The notes under the pieces were generated by a model, which had not been told where the DNA came from, did not search any database, and saw only the letters and a program-made list of their open reading frames with translations. 64,000 bases of DNA from Pseudomonas azotoformans (GTDB lineage: Bacteria > Pseudomonadota > Gammaproteobacteria > Pseudomonadales > Pseudomonadaceae). The translations under genes were made by a program, and so were the position numbers. The DNA lies in assembly GCF_001579805.1 (NCBI RefSeq), contig NZ_CP014546.1:2790001-2854000 (forward strand), read 5' to 3'. Position 1 is the stretch's first letter. Each line of letters opens with the position of its first letter. Positions 46,688 to 55,527 of this stretch are shown here, piece after piece.

Positions 46688-47782
46688 ATGAGCGCCGTCA
46701 ATCGCGCAGCGGTGGAAGCCGTGCTTCGCCAGTACACCGACCCTTATTTGAACCAGGACCCGGTCAGTGCCGGCTGTGTGCGTGCCATCGACGTCCAGGG
46801 CGACCAGGTGTCGGTTCAATTGGAACTGGGTTACGCCGCCGGCCTGTTCAAGAGCGGTTTGGCGCAGATGCTGCAGATGGCCATTGAAGGCCTCAACGGC
46901 GTGCGTTCGGCCAAGGTCGACATCCAGTGTGTGATCGCCGCGCACAAGGCCCAGGCGCAGATCCCGGGCCTGGCCAACGTCAAGAACGTGGTGGCCGTGG
47001 CCTCGGGCAAGGGCGGCGTGGGCAAATCCACCACGGCGGCCAACCTGGCCCTGGCCCTGGCGCGCGAAGGTGCGCGCGTGGGCATCCTCGACGCGGATAT
47101 CTATGGACCGAGCCAAGGCGTGATGTTCGGCATCGCCGAGGGCACACGGCCGAAGGTCAAGGACCAGAAGTGGTTCGTGCCAATTGAGTCCTTGGGCGTG
47201 GAAGTGATGTCCATGGCCTTCCTGACCGATGACAACACGCCGATGGTCTGGCGCGGGCCAATGGTCTCCGGCGCCTTGCTGCAACTGGTCACCCAGACCG
47301 CCTGGGGCGACTTGGACTACCTGGTGATCGACATGCCACCAGGCACCGGTGATATCCAACTGACCCTGGCACAGAAAGTCCCGGTGGCCGGTTCTGTGAT
47401 CGTCACCACGCCCCAGGACCTGGCGCTGCTCGACGCGAGAAAAGGCGTGGAGATGTTCCGCAAGGTCAATATCCCGGTATTGGGCGTGGTGGAGAACATG
47501 GCAGTGCACATCTGCTCCAACTGCGGCCACGCCGAGCACCTGTTCGGCGAAGGCGGTGGCGAGAAGCTGGCCACCCAATATGGGGTGGAACTGCTGGCCT
47601 CATTGCCACTGTCGATGGTCATTCGTGAACAGGCTGACGGCGGCAAGCCGACGGTCGCGGCGGACCCTGATGGCCAGATCGCCATGGTTTACCAGGAACT
47701 GGCTCGCCATATGGGCGCGCGTATTGTGCTGCAGGAAGCCGCTGCGCCAGCGATGCCGACCATCACCGTCAGCGACGACTGA
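46688..47782 (+). CDS. apbC: Mrp/ApbC-type Fe-S cluster carrier ATPase (364 aa)
   Basis: P-loop NTPase of the Mrp/NBP35 family that carries Fe-S clusters. N-terminal DUF59-like domain (1-90), deviant Walker A GKGGVGKST (~106), Walker B DYLVIDMPPGTGD, and the cluster-binding pair in HICSNCGH (Cys-x2-Cys). Paired divergently with metG as elsewhere in Pseudomonas; terminator follows. Confidence 0.93.
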   Translation: MSAVNRAAVEAVLRQYTDPYLNQDPVSAGCVRAIDVQGDQVSVQLELGYAAGLFKSGLAQMLQMAIEGLNGVRSAKVDIQCVIAAHKAQAQIPGLANVKNVVAVASGKGGVGKSTTAANLALALAREGARVGILDADIYGPSQGVMFGIAEGTRPKVKDQKWFVPIESLGVEVMSMAFLTDDNTPMVWRGPMVSGALLQLVTQTAWGDLDYLVIDMPPGTGDIQLTLAQKVPVAGSVIVTTPQDLALLDARKGVEMFRKVNIPVLGVVENMAVHICSNCGHAEHLFGEGGGEKLATQYGVELLASLPLSMVIREQADGGKPTVAADPDGQIAMVYQELARHMGARIVLQEAAAPAMPTITVSDD

Positions 47783-47795
47783 GGGCTTTGAAGGG

Positions 47796-47824
47796 AAAAA
47801 GCCTCGACAGTGTCGGGGCTTTTT
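47796..47824 (+). terminator. Terminator of mrp/apbC
   Basis: AAAAAGCC, stem TCGACA/TGTCG(G), GGCTTTTT. Confidence 0.88.
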
Positions 47825-47877
47825 CATGTCTGGGCAGTGGTCAAGGCGGGTTTATTTCTCATTTACGCAATTGGTCG

Positions 47878-47895
47878 TGTAAGCATTCGCTTACT
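47878..47895 (+). promoter_or_regulatory. GacA box (rsmZ upstream activating site)
   Basis: TGTAAGCATTCGCTTACT against the known TGTAAG-N6-CTTACA; 190 bases upstream of the rsmZ start, the usual distance. Only the last base differs. Confidence 0.88.
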
Positions 47896-48031
47896 TTTTC
47901 GTAAGCGTTTGGGTTTTTTACCCGCCAAGTCCGTCCCGGTTAGGTGAAAGAGTTTTCTATCTTGTTGAAAAATAACAATTAATTATTGTCTGTTGAGCGT
48001 CGAAGCCTGTCAGCCACAGAAATGGATCCCG

Positions 48032-48059
48032 TTGAACTTCCCTTGGAACTCTCTAACAT
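48032..48059 (+). promoter_or_regulatory. rsmZ sigma70 promoter
   Basis: TTGAAC (48032-48037), 16-base gap, TAACAT (48054-48059), placing the start near 48068. Confidence 0.65.
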
Positions 48060-48067
48060 CAGCCCTG

Positions 48068-48198
48068 TGTCCACGGATTGACACAGCCATCAAGGAACGA
48101 TGGTTAAGGGAATATCGCAGGATGCGATTCATCAGGATGATGAAAAGGAATACAGGGACTAGGGAAAAAATGTGGGCGGGTCATACCGCCCCTTTTTT
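48068..48198 (+). ncRNA. rsmZ: RsmZ (PrrB-like) small RNA
   Basis: About 131 nt from TGTCCACGGATTGACAC to a GGGCGGG/CCGCCCC terminator with eight T. It contains at least seven GGA motifs, several in hairpin loops (ATCAAGGAACGAT, TCGCAGGATGCGA, ATCAGGATGAT), the sites that titrate RsmA/RsmE. Sequence is close to RsmZ/PrrB of P. fluorescens by recall. Part of the Gac/Rsm cascade. It sits next to fdxA as expected, but rpoS is not on the other side. Confidence 0.93.
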
Positions 48199-48235
48199 TT
48201 GCCTGTAGGAAAGTGATACCCACCTTCCAGAAACG

Positions 48236-48262
48236 CAAAAAGGCCCGCAAGGGGCCTTTTTT
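48236..48262. terminator. Terminator of fdxA
   Basis: AAAAAGGCCC-GCAAG-GGGCC-TTTTTT; symmetric, ends fdxA on the minus strand. Confidence 0.88.
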
Positions 48263-48275
48263 GGACGCGACGCTA

Positions 48276-48599
48276 TCAGCGTTCGAGGTCAGCAATTTTA
48301 CCCGTCTTGCCATCCCATTCCGCAGCATCCGGCATCGGGTCTTTGCGCTCAGTGATATTCGGCCAGATTTCAGCCAGCTCGACGTTCAGCTGAATGAACT
48401 GCTCCATACCTGCCGGGACTTCATCCTCGGAGAAAATAGCGACGGCCGGGCATTCAGGTTCACACAGGGCGCAATCAATGCACTCGTCCGGGTGGATGAC
48501 CAGGAAGTTCGGGCCTTCGTAGAAGCAGTCCACCGGACATACTTCCACGCAGTCGGTGTACTTGCACTTGATGCAGTTGTCGGTGACGACGAAGGTCAT
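48276..48599 (-). CDS. fdxA: Ferredoxin I, 7Fe type (107 aa)
   Basis: Ferredoxin with one [3Fe-4S] and one [4Fe-4S] cluster. Cys motifs [17 protein letters not shown] and [15 protein letters not shown], and the 40-residue C-terminal extension typical of FdxA (Azotobacter FdI-like). Downstream of mutS, as in other Pseudomonas. Confidence 0.95.
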   Translation of the reverse strand: MTFVVTDNCIKCKYTDCVEVCPVDCFYEGPNFLVIHPDECIDCALCEPECPAVAIFSEDEVPAGMEQFIQLNVELAEIWPNITERKDPMPDAAEWDGKTGKIADLER

Positions 48600-48741
48600 T
48601 TCTAATTTTCTCCTCAGGCGGCGGCAGCGAAACCCTTTGTGGCAGGGCTCGCGAGGTTCGGGAGCGATAGTCTGCAGGCCAGGCTAATAGCCTGCAGCAT
48701 CCCAAACCGCGCGAGAGTCTACCAGCTTGCAAGCGTCAGCG

Positions 48742-51333
48742 TTATATCCGAGTCTTCAGTGCATATAACATTTCGAGCGCTTTTCGCGGCGTCAAGTCAT
48801 CCAGGTCAAGCTTTGCCAACTCATCCAGCACCGGGTGGGGCAGGCTGGCGAACATATCACTCTGATGCGGTGCGGCCGGTTTGCTGGAGGCTTTGGCTGG
48901 GCTGGCGACCACGGTTTCATGGGGCAGGGCCGTGGTTTCAAGGCGGCTGAGGTGTTCGCGGGCGCGGGTGATCACGTCATTCGGCACACCGGCCAGTTGG
49001 GCCACGGCCAGACCGTAACTCTGGCTGGCCGGCCCCGGCAGCACGTGGTGCAGGAACACAATGCGCTCGTTGTGCTCAGTGGCGTTCAGATGCACGTTGG
49101 CCACCAGCGGTTCACTTTCCGGTAGCACGGTAAGTTCGAAATAGTGGGTGGCAAACAACGTATAGGCACGCAGATGCGCCAGGCGCTCGGCCGCCGCCCA
49201 GGCCAGGGACAGCCCGTCGAAAGTGCTGGTGCCGCGACCCACTTCGTCCATCAGCACCAGGCTGCGTTCAGTGGCGTTGTGCAAGATGTTGGCGGTCTCG
49301 CTCATTTCTACCATAAAGGTCGAACGGCCACCGGCCAGGTCGTCGCTGGAGCCGATCCGGGTGAAAATGCGATCCACCAGGGACAGCTCGCAACTGGCCG
49401 CCGGCACAAAGCTGCCGATGTGCGCCAACAGCACAATCAAAGCGGTCTGACGCATGTAGGTGGATTTACCGCCCATGTTCGGACCGGTGATCACCAGCAT
49501 GCGGGTATCGTCGTCCAGCGACAGGTCATTGGCGACGAACGGCGTGGTCAATACCTGCTCTACAACCGGGTGGCGACCTTGCACGATGCGCATGCACGGC
49601 TCGCTGACAAAACGCGGGCAGTTCAGGTCAAGGTTCAGCGCGCGCTCGGCCAGGTTGCTCAGCACATCCAGCTCAGCCAAGGCGGCGGCGGTGTCCTGCA
49701 GCGGTGCCAACTGGCTGATCAGGTCTTCCAGCAGGTTTTCATAGAGCATCTTTTCCCGAGCCAGGGCACGGCTCTTGGCCGACAGTGCCTTGTCTTCGAA
49801 TTCTTTCAGCTCTGGGGTGATAAACCGTTCGGCGCCTTTCAGTGTCTGGCGACGTTGGTAGTCGATGGGGGCCGACTCGGCCTGCTTGCTCGGCAACTCA
49901 ATGAAGTAGCCGTGCACACGGTTGTAGCCGACTTTCAGGTTGGCCAGGCCGGTACGGGCTTTTTCGCGGGCTTCCAAGTCAATCAGGAACTGCCCGGCGT
50001 CTTCGCTCAGAGCTTGAAGTTCGTCCAACTCGCTGTCGTAACCGGTCTTCAGAACGCCGCCGTCACGGATGATTGCGGGCGGGTTGTCGATGATGGCTTT
50101 TTCCAGCAACGCCGCCAGTTCCGGGTAAGTACCGGCGGTGACTGCGAGCTGTTGCAGGTGCGGTGTGTCCAGTTCGGTCATCGCCGCTTGCAATTGTGGC
50201 AAGGCACCGAGGGCGTCACGCAGGCGCGCCAAGTCACGCGGACGCGCATTACGCAGGCCGATCCGCGCCAGGATGCGCTCGATATCACCGATTTCCTTGA
50301 GCTGTGGCTGCAGCTTTTCAAAGCGATAGCCGTCCAGCAGGCAAGTAATAGAAGTCTGACGCGCCTGCAGCACGCTCAAGTCGCGCAACGGGCGGTTCAG
50401 CCAACGGGTCAGCAAACGGCTGCCCATGGCGGTCTGGCAACGGTCGACCACCGATTGCAGGGTATTATCACGTCCACCGGCCAGGTTGGTGTCCAACTCC
50501 AGGTTGCGACGGCTCGCGCCATCGAGTACTACGGTGTCGTCCAGACGCTCATGGCGCAGGCTGCGCAAATGCGGCAAGGCGGTGCGCTGGGTTTCCTTGG
50601 CATAGCCCAGCAAGCAACCGGCGGCACCGATGGCCAGGGTCAGGGTCTCGCAACCGAAGCCTTTAAGGTCCTGCACTGAAAACTGTTGGCACAGACTTTT
50701 CAGCGCCGAGTCACGCTCAAAATCCCACGGCGCACGACGCTTGGCCCCACGGCGTTTTTCCGCCGGCAAATCCTTCGGCCAATCGTCCGGGATCAACAGC
50801 TCAACCGGGTTGATACGCTCCAGCTCGGCCAGCAGGTTCTCCCAGCCTTTGATCTCCAGCACGCTGAAGTTGCCGCTGGTGATATCCAGCACCGACAGGC
50901 CAAACAGACGCTCATCGCCCAACACTGCCGCGATCAGGTTATCGCGACGCTCATCCAGCAGCGCCTCATCACTCACCGTCCCCGGCGTAATAATGCGCAC
51001 CACCTGACGTTCCACCGGCCCTTTGCTGGTGGCCGGGTCGCCGATCTGCTCACAGATCACCACCGACTCGCCCAGCTTCACCAGCTTGACCAGGTAACCT
51101 TCCAACGAGTGGTAAGGAATCCCACACATCGGAATCGACTGCCCCGCCGACTGCCCACGCGCCGTCAGGGTAATGTCCAGCAGCTTGGCGGCCTTCTTCG
51201 CGTCTTCATAGAAGATCTCGTAGAAGTCGCCCATGCGGTAGAACATCAACTGATCAGGGTGCTGGTTCTTGAGGCGCCAGTACTGCTGCATCATTGGGGT
51301 GTGGGAGGACAGGTCTGAAGTGGTTTTACTCAT
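48742..51333 (-). CDS. mutS: DNA mismatch repair protein MutS (863 aa)
   Basis: Mismatch-recognition ATPase. Mismatch-binding [15 protein letters not shown] with the Phe-x-Glu element (~32), clamp and lever domains, Walker [15 protein letters not shown] (~617), signature [14 protein letters not shown], and the C-terminal MutL-interaction tail. The ATG at 51333 ([18 protein letters not shown]) fits the family; the 72-residue extension to 51549 is non-conserved and crosses the prtR operators. Confidence 0.96.
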   Translation of the reverse strand: MSKTTSDLSSHTPMMQQYWRLKNQHPDQLMFYRMGDFYEIFYEDAKKAAKLLDITLTARGQSAGQSIPMCGIPYHSLEGYLVKLVKLGESVVICEQIGDPATSKGPVERQVVRIITPGTVSDEALLDERRDNLIAAVLGDERLFGLSVLDITSGNFSVLEIKGWENLLAELERINPVELLIPDDWPKDLPAEKRRGAKRRAPWDFERDSALKSLCQQFSVQDLKGFGCETLTLAIGAAGCLLGYAKETQRTALPHLRSLRHERLDDTVVLDGASRRNLELDTNLAGGRDNTLQSVVDRCQTAMGSRLLTRWLNRPLRDLSVLQARQTSITCLLDGYRFEKLQPQLKEIGDIERILARIGLRNARPRDLARLRDALGALPQLQAAMTELDTPHLQQLAVTAGTYPELAALLEKAIIDNPPAIIRDGGVLKTGYDSELDELQALSEDAGQFLIDLEAREKARTGLANLKVGYNRVHGYFIELPSKQAESAPIDYQRRQTLKGAERFITPELKEFEDKALSAKSRALAREKMLYENLLEDLISQLAPLQDTAAALAELDVLSNLAERALNLDLNCPRFVSEPCMRIVQGRHPVVEQVLTTPFVANDLSLDDDTRMLVITGPNMGGKSTYMRQTALIVLLAHIGSFVPAASCELSLVDRIFTRIGSSDDLAGGRSTFMVEMSETANILHNATERSLVLMDEVGRGTSTFDGLSLAWAAAERLAHLRAYTLFATHYFELTVLPESEPLVANVHLNATEHNERIVFLHHVLPGPASQSYGLAVAQLAGVPNDVITRAREHLSRLETTALPHETVVASPAKASSKPAAPHQSDMFASLPHPVLDELAKLDLDDLTPRKALEMLYALKTRI

Positions 51334-51470
51334 TGGGTCGTAGGCAAATTCGTTGAAAGGAGTGGGGCAAAGGTGGGGCATTCCGCCCTGCGATTTTGCG
51401 ATGGGCGCAAGGTTAACACGCGAGGTCTGCCGTTCGCAGTCCACATCACCCCACTTGAAATAGCCCAGGA

Positions 51471-51509
51471 AATGCATCGAGTTTGCATAAATAATGCAAA
51501 TTAGCATTT
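51471..51509. promoter_or_regulatory. Repressor operators upstream of the PrtR-like gene
   Basis: Overlapping TGCAT/ATGCA dyads: AATGCATCGAGTTTGCAT, TTTGCATAAATAATGCAAA and AATGCAAATTAGCATTT. The same half-site recurs at 52364-52433, implying one repressor acting on both sides of its own gene. Confidence 0.65.
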
Positions 51510-51543
51510 GCCAACCCCAAAATCTCCCGTCACTATCCCCGTT

Positions 51544-52278
51544 ATGCAAAAACGCAACGTTTCTATCGTCTTACGCGAACTGCTGGACCGCGACCGGATC
51601 TCCCCCACGGAGCTTCACCGGCGTACCGGCGTGCCTCAATCCACGCTGTCTCGGATCCTCAGCGGCAAGATCGTTGATCCGTCGGACAAGCACATTTCCC
51701 GCATCGCCGAGTACTTCCGTGTGAGCACCGATCAACTGCGCGGGCGCGCAGCGGTGGGCGTTTCGCGGGAGGACGGGCGCGACCCGATGCATTCGGAACT
51801 CAAGGACATAAGCCTGTGGGACGATGACACGCCCGTCAATGACGACGAGGTGTCGATCCCCTTTCTGCGCGAGGTTGAATTGGCTGCTGGATCAGGAAGA
51901 TTCGTCATCGAGGAAAGCGAGAAGGCCAGTCTGCGGTTCGGCAAGCGCAGCCTGCGACATAACGGTGTGCAGTTCGACCAGGCCAAGTGCGTGACGGTAC
52001 GCGGCAACAGCATGTTGCCGGTGCTGCGCGATGGCGCGACAGTCGGGGTGAATGCGGGCAAGAGTGGCATTGGCGACATCGTCGATGGTGACTTGTATGC
52101 CATCAACCACAACGGCCAATTGCGGGTGAAACAGCTCTACCGCCTGCCTTCCGGGATTCGCCTACGCAGTTTCAATCGCGATGAACACCCGGATGAAGAC
52201 TACAGCTTCCAGGATATCCAGGATGAGCAGATCAGCATCTTGGGTCATGTGTTCTGGTGGGGTATGTACGCTCGTTAA
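51544..52278 (+). CDS. prtR: PrtR/CI-like LexA-type repressor (244 aa)
   Basis: Phage/tailocin repressor. N-terminal helix-turn-helix (residues ~10-62; [18 protein letters not shown]) and a C-terminal S24 self-cleavage domain with Ser156 ([11 protein letters not shown]), Lys196 (LRVKQLYR) and a cleavage bond at Ala115-Gly116. It would be cleaved with RecA help after DNA damage, freeing the lysis genes. ATG 51544; the longer start at 51508 lies in the operators. Followed by a terminator. Confidence 0.88.
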   Translation: MQKRNVSIVLRELLDRDRISPTELHRRTGVPQSTLSRILSGKIVDPSDKHISRIAEYFRVSTDQLRGRAAVGVSREDGRDPMHSELKDISLWDDDTPVNDDEVSIPFLREVELAAGSGRFVIEESEKASLRFGKRSLRHNGVQFDQAKCVTVRGNSMLPVLRDGATVGVNAGKSGIGDIVDGDLYAINHNGQLRVKQLYRLPSGIRLRSFNRDEHPDEDYSFQDIQDEQISILGHVFWWGMYAR

Positions 52279-52296
52279 CCTCCTTCTGTAAGACAA

Positions 52297-52326
52297 AGCC
52301 CGCCAACGAGCGGGTTTTTTTCGCCT
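52297..52326 (+). terminator. Terminator of the PrtR-like gene
   Basis: AAGCCCGC-CAACGA-GCGGG-TTTTTTTT. Confidence 0.9.
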
Positions 52327-52363
52327 GTGAAAAATCACCAAACCCGCTGCCCATAAGGTTGAG

Positions 52364-52433
52364 AATGCATTCATGCATTTGCTATCTGAAAATAAATGCA
52401 TTTGTGCATTGACTGTATATGCATACATGCATA
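52364..52433. promoter_or_regulatory. Three tandem TGCAT-dyad operators
   Basis: AATGCATTCATGCATTT (52364-52380), AATGCATTTGTGCATT (52395-52410), TATGCATACATGCATA (52418-52433): three copies of one 16-17-base dyad, centres 30 and 23 bases apart, resembling a lambda-type three-operator array. Confidence 0.72.
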
Positions 52434-52472
52434 TTCTCCATCTCAAGCCAGCCAACCAGGCCTGGTGGAGGC

Positions 52473-52572
52473 GGCAAGGATGCTGCCAGTCAATACAAGG
52501 AAGTCACGCAGCACCGGCAAGGACGCCATCCGAGCGATGGCAAGGACGCCAGCAACACCGGCAAGGATGCCG
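52473..52572 (+). repeat. Four imperfect GGCAAGGAYGCC repeats
   Basis: Copies begin at about 52473, 52517, 52539 and 52560 (GGCAAGGATGCT, GGCAAGGACGCC, GGCAAGGACGCC, GGCAAGGATGCC), partly preceded by CACC. Spacing is irregular and only partly codon-phased. Confidence 0.6.
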
Positions 52573-52775
52573 ACGCTCTTTAGTTTCACCGCTTAACAAA
52601 CAGGCAGCGATGAACCGGCCTTAACGGTTCAGAGGGTTGGCAACTGACCCGGGTGTGCAGCGTAAAGCACCAGAAGCAGTTATCCGGCAGACAGGGATCG
52701 TGGTCGGAAAAACATCGAGGAAAGATCCGTACCGCGCCAGTAGCGCCGAAAGATCGACTGAGGACCGTATTACTG

Positions 52776-52802
52776 AAAAGCCCGGGCAACCGGGCTTTTT
52801 GG
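52776..52802 (+). terminator. Intrinsic terminator before the holin
   Basis: AAAAGCCCGG-GCAA-CCGGGCTTTTT; lies between the operators and the lysis genes. Confidence 0.82.
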
Positions 52803-52873
52803 AATGCCTACCTACCCATGGATTTACCCAAGAGCCGGCCCCGTGCCGGTAGTGCTCAGCCAGGAGGCGTGAC

Positions 52874-53218
52874 ATGACAAACGAGCAGCAAGCGTTAGCG
52901 GAAATGCCTATCTGGCTGGTGATCGTACTGGCGCTGATTGGCGGTGTATCCGGCGAAATGTGGCGCGCCGACAAGGAGGGCGCCCGTGGTTGGTCACTGA
53001 TCCGGCGCCTGGCGCTGCGGTCCGGGGCATGCATGGTCTGCGGAGTCTCGGCATTGATGCTGTGCTACGCCGCCGGCATGTCGATCTGGACCGCTGGCGC
53101 CATTGGCTGCCTGACGGCCATGGCCGGTGCGGACGTGGCCATCGGCCTTTATGAACGCTGGGCGGCCAAGCGCATCGGGGTCAACGAGACCCCAACCTCT
53201 CGCCCGGATCAGCAGTAA
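52874..53218 (+). CDS. Phage holin-family protein (114 aa)
   Basis: Membrane protein of the tailocin/phage holin type, with hydrophobic segments near residues 11-27 (IWLVIVLALIGGVSGEM), 52-70 and 74-92, and a charged C-terminus. It would open the inner membrane for the endolysin. Excellent AGGAGG ribosome-binding site eight bases before ATG 52874. It is the first lysis-type gene after the repressor, as in Pseudomonas tailocin clusters. Confidence 0.8.
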   Translation: MTNEQQALAEMPIWLVIVLALIGGVSGEMWRADKEGARGWSLIRRLALRSGACMVCGVSALMLCYAAGMSIWTAGAIGCLTAMAGADVAIGLYERWAAKRIGVNETPTSRPDQQ

Positions 53219-53239
53219 CCGCTGCAAGGATGCAAGCAG

Positions 53240-53752
53240 ATGACACTTCTCGAAAAACCTTCCCAACTGCCTGTGGCGATTGGCGACGCGCTGAAGCGCG
53301 CGTTCCCACAACTACGGGTCGTGATCAGCGTGGAGCGCAATGGCCCGGGCGTTCGCTCCCTTGCCGGGCGCAAGGCGCATGCCTTGTCGGTTTCACTCAG
53401 GGCTACGGTCGTCAGTGGCTCGGCGCCCTTTGACGCCTGCGACCTGGCCAGCCGACTGATGGATTTGGCCCTGGATAACCGCTGGGGCCTGCCGCCCGAT
53501 CAATGTGACCTGCCCACCGCGATTGTCGCGGCACCTTCCGTGCTCACCAGCGCGGAAACGGACTATGACACTTGGATTGTATCCTTCACCCAGAACTTTT
53601 ACCTCGGACTGTCTCTGCTCAAAGATCCCGCAGGCATGCCGCCGTCTACGGACCTGTATGTAGGTGGGTGTGAGAGGGCGGCGAATGTAACGCCGCTTCC
53701 TAATCAATCACACGGAAAAGGTGGTTCAGTAAAAGGAATTTGCAGATGTTGA
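53240..53752 (+). CDS. Phage-type protein, possibly gp37/DUF1834-like tail-terminator (170 aa)
   Basis: Not firmly recognised. An alpha/beta-looking protein beginning MTLLEKPSQLPVAIGDALKR, with VSLRATVVSG and WIVSFTQNFYLGLSLL strands; layout recalls Mu gp37-like small tail proteins. The last ~25 residues (CERAANVTPLPNQSHGKGG) look unrelated to the rest, so the original 3' end may have been lost at a deletion junction. AAGGA lies ~10 bases before the ATG. It is the only structural-type gene left between holin and Com. Confidence 0.45.
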   Translation: MTLLEKPSQLPVAIGDALKRAFPQLRVVISVERNGPGVRSLAGRKAHALSVSLRATVVSGSAPFDACDLASRLMDLALDNRWGLPPDQCDLPTAIVAAPSVLTSAETDYDTWIVSFTQNFYLGLSLLKDPAGMPPSTDLYVGGCERAANVTPLPNQSHGKGGSVKGICRC

Positions 53753-53931
53753 AAGAATTCAGATGCGGTAACTGCAACCGACTTCTCGCCCGCACGGGTG
53801 GGTTTTCAGAGCTCCAGATCAAATGTTCCCGATGTGGGACGCTGAATCATGTGAAGGCCGCGAGCCTTGAGCAATCGCCCATGAGCGCCATACGCCCAAT
53901 CCAGAGGCCTGAACTTAAATCAGCTCAGTAA
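53746..53931 (+). CDS. Com-like zinc-finger protein (61 aa)
   Basis: Small zinc-finger protein with Cys7, Cys10, Cys27 and Cys30 (RCGNCNRLLARTGG ... IKCSRCGTLNH), matching the phage Mu Com family, an RNA-binding activator of the mom DNA-modification gene. ATG 53746 follows AAAGGAAT; it overlaps the previous ORF by seven bases. No mom or methylase gene follows; instead a beta-propeller gene begins 11 bases later. Confidence 0.78.
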   Translation: MLKEFRCGNCNRLLARTGGFSELQIKCSRCGTLNHVKAASLEQSPMSAIRPIQRPELKSAQ

Positions 53932-53942
53932 CGGAGTTTAAA

Positions 53943-54905
53943 ATGGAAAACGCAAACTCGGCGTCTCAAACCTTGCAAGATCTTTGGACTCAAGTACAAC
54001 CGGTGGATAACACCGGCATGCTTAGGCGCGTGGTTTTTGCGCAAGGCAAGTTTTATGCGGTTGGTGGTAACGGTCTTAACACAACCACTCAGGTCGTCAG
54101 CGGAGGCGTAACTGGTACAGCGTGGACCAAGCTTAAGGGCGCCGTCACCTCTGATAGCGGAAAGGTCCTCAACGAGCTGTACTGGAACGGTATTGGGGTA
54201 TCGCTTCAAGCCCTTTCTCAATCCGGCAATCTGATCTTCGGCGACGCAGCACGCCCTGAAAGGGTTTGGACAGACCTTACGGCAACTGTTCGCGCGTCCG
54301 GAGACTTGCAAGGCATTGTGTTTTATCAACCAATTTCCGGTAACAGCTACACCTGGATACTGGTTGGGTCTAACGGTAAAGTCTTTTCCCGTTATAGCGA
54401 TTGGTCAGGCCTGGTGGAGCGCACTACGACCTTCACTTCTAGCGAGACTGTGTACTGCGTCAACGTCATTGGCAGTTTTGTGTTGGTTGCGGGATCGAAT
54501 GGGAAGCTGCTTAGCGCAGTGAAGATGGCGACGGAAAATCCGCAAACATTCACGCCCAGAACCAGCACCTTTGGCACTAGCACTATCCTTTCCATGAAGC
54601 TTTGCAACGGGAAAATGTTTATCGTTGGTGCGGATGGCAAGATGGCATATTCATCCGATGGGCTTAGCTGGACTGCTGTTGAAGATACCAGTTTCGGTGG
54701 AACCATCATCCGCGACATTGCTTACGGTAATGGCAAGTATGTAGCTGTCGGCGACGGCGGCAAGACAGCCGTTTCCGAGGATGGGATCGGTTGGGTTCAG
54801 CAAGCCAACACTTTCGCAGGAACCGATATCCGGAGCGTCGCCTACGGCAACGGCAATTTTACAGCTGTTGGTGCAGGCGGCAAGATTGCTTACTGGACTC
54901 CATGA
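53943..54905 (+). CDS. Six-repeat beta-propeller protein, phage-borne (320 aa)
   Basis: No signal peptide or membrane helix. Six repeats of ~45 residues with the pattern I-x-x-haYGNGK-ahVG-xGGK-ha-S-x-DG-x-W, clearest in the last three (MKLCNGKMFIVGADGKMAYS, IAYGNGKYVAVGDGGKTAVS, VAYGNGNFTAVGAGGKIAYW); this predicts a six-bladed propeller. Base composition is lower in GC than neighbours. It occupies the place of a tail-fibre gene, so it may bind a surface ligand, or be a cargo (morphon) gene. Ends in a terminator. Confidence 0.75.
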   Translation: MENANSASQTLQDLWTQVQPVDNTGMLRRVVFAQGKFYAVGGNGLNTTTQVVSGGVTGTAWTKLKGAVTSDSGKVLNELYWNGIGVSLQALSQSGNLIFGDAARPERVWTDLTATVRASGDLQGIVFYQPISGNSYTWILVGSNGKVFSRYSDWSGLVERTTTFTSSETVYCVNVIGSFVLVAGSNGKLLSAVKMATENPQTFTPRTSTFGTSTILSMKLCNGKMFIVGADGKMAYSSDGLSWTAVEDTSFGGTIIRDIAYGNGKYVAVGDGGKTAVSEDGIGWVQQANTFAGTDIRSVAYGNGNFTAVGAGGKIAYWTP

Positions 54906-54928
54906 TCTTCTACCTCCCTGCGTAATAG

Positions 54929-54955
54929 AGCCCAGCCGTCGCGCTGGGCTTTTTC
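54929..54955 (+). terminator. Terminator of the propeller gene
   Basis: AGCCCAGC-CGTCGC-GCTGGGCT-TTTTC. Confidence 0.88.
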
Positions 54956-55293
54956 ATTTCTGATTCAGGCTCGCCACAGCCAGGGTGGCCCTTCGGGGGA
55001 TGCCTGGACGCTGATAAGCCGGTAGTGCAGCGCTACGGAAAAAAACCGGCAGCCCGTGCGCTCTGTTCACACCTGACTTCCAGAGTGGCGCGAGACTGAA
55101 TTGGCGAGATCGATGCATTGGGGCGTCGACGCTGGGCTGGTCTTTGGCTGACTGCGGGAAAGACCGCGCACCTATTCAGGGCCTCGACATGATCGGGGCC
55201 TTTTCGTTTTCGGCTCCACCACACCCATTGCTCCGAGCTGGGAGTGCTGCTGGGGCCGTTCCAATTCAAGTCATGCCCCACGGAGTCGAGCGC
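54956..55293 (+). other. Non-coding stretch before the second holin
   Basis: 338 bases without a credible gene. A second hairpin GGGCCTCGA-N5-TCGGGGCC with TTTTCGTTTT (55179-55210) lies in it, so two terminators in a row isolate the lysis genes from the propeller gene. Short ORFs here are not protein-like. Confidence 0.5.
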
Positions 55294-55515
55294 ATGGAGT
55301 ATTTACAGCGCCTGCTCGACAAGATCGACAGGTTCGAATTGTTGATTGCGGGCCTCGTTGGGGCGGTGATCGCCAGTTGGTGGCACAAGGACGACCTGGC
55401 GAATTGGCGTACCTGGGTGATCTTCTTAATCACTGGGGGCGCGAGTTCGTTGCACCTGGCTGGAATGGTCAGTGCCTATCGCAGTTCTAACACGGACGTT
55501 GGTTTGTCTACCTAG
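55294..55515 (+). CDS. Small holin-like two-helix protein (73 aa)
   Basis: Two predicted membrane helices (FELLIAGLVGAVIASWW ~13-29 and TWVIFLITGGASSLHLAGM ~40-58), charged N-terminus MEYLQRLLDKIDR: the size and layout of class II phage holins or antiholins. ATG 55294 is preceded by GGAG at eight bases; a start at 55273 is also possible. Twelve bases before the endolysin gene. Confidence 0.65.
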   Translation: MEYLQRLLDKIDRFELLIAGLVGAVIASWWHKDDLANWRTWVIFLITGGASSLHLAGMVSAYRSSNTDVGLST

Positions 55516-55527
55516 GGGGCTTTCAAG

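Larger units (their letters stand above)
52327..52873 (+). other. Control region of the lysis remnant, no confident gene
   Basis: 547 bases after the prtR terminator. Holds three TGCAT operators (52364-52433), four imperfect GGCAAGGAYGCC repeats (52473-52572), and an intrinsic terminator at 52776-52802. Short ORFs (52373-52624, 52637-52852) look unlike known proteins; the stretch encoding GGGGKDAASQYKEVTQ in one frame could be a remnant of a deleted gene. Confidence 0.5.

Noticed and set aside
49144..50679. 511-residue plus-strand ORF opposite mutS
   Set aside because: Shadow of mutS; Gln/Val-rich nonsense composition.
52637..52852. 71-residue ORF before the holin as a phage gene
   Set aside because: It spans a strong intrinsic terminator and has no family-like sequence.
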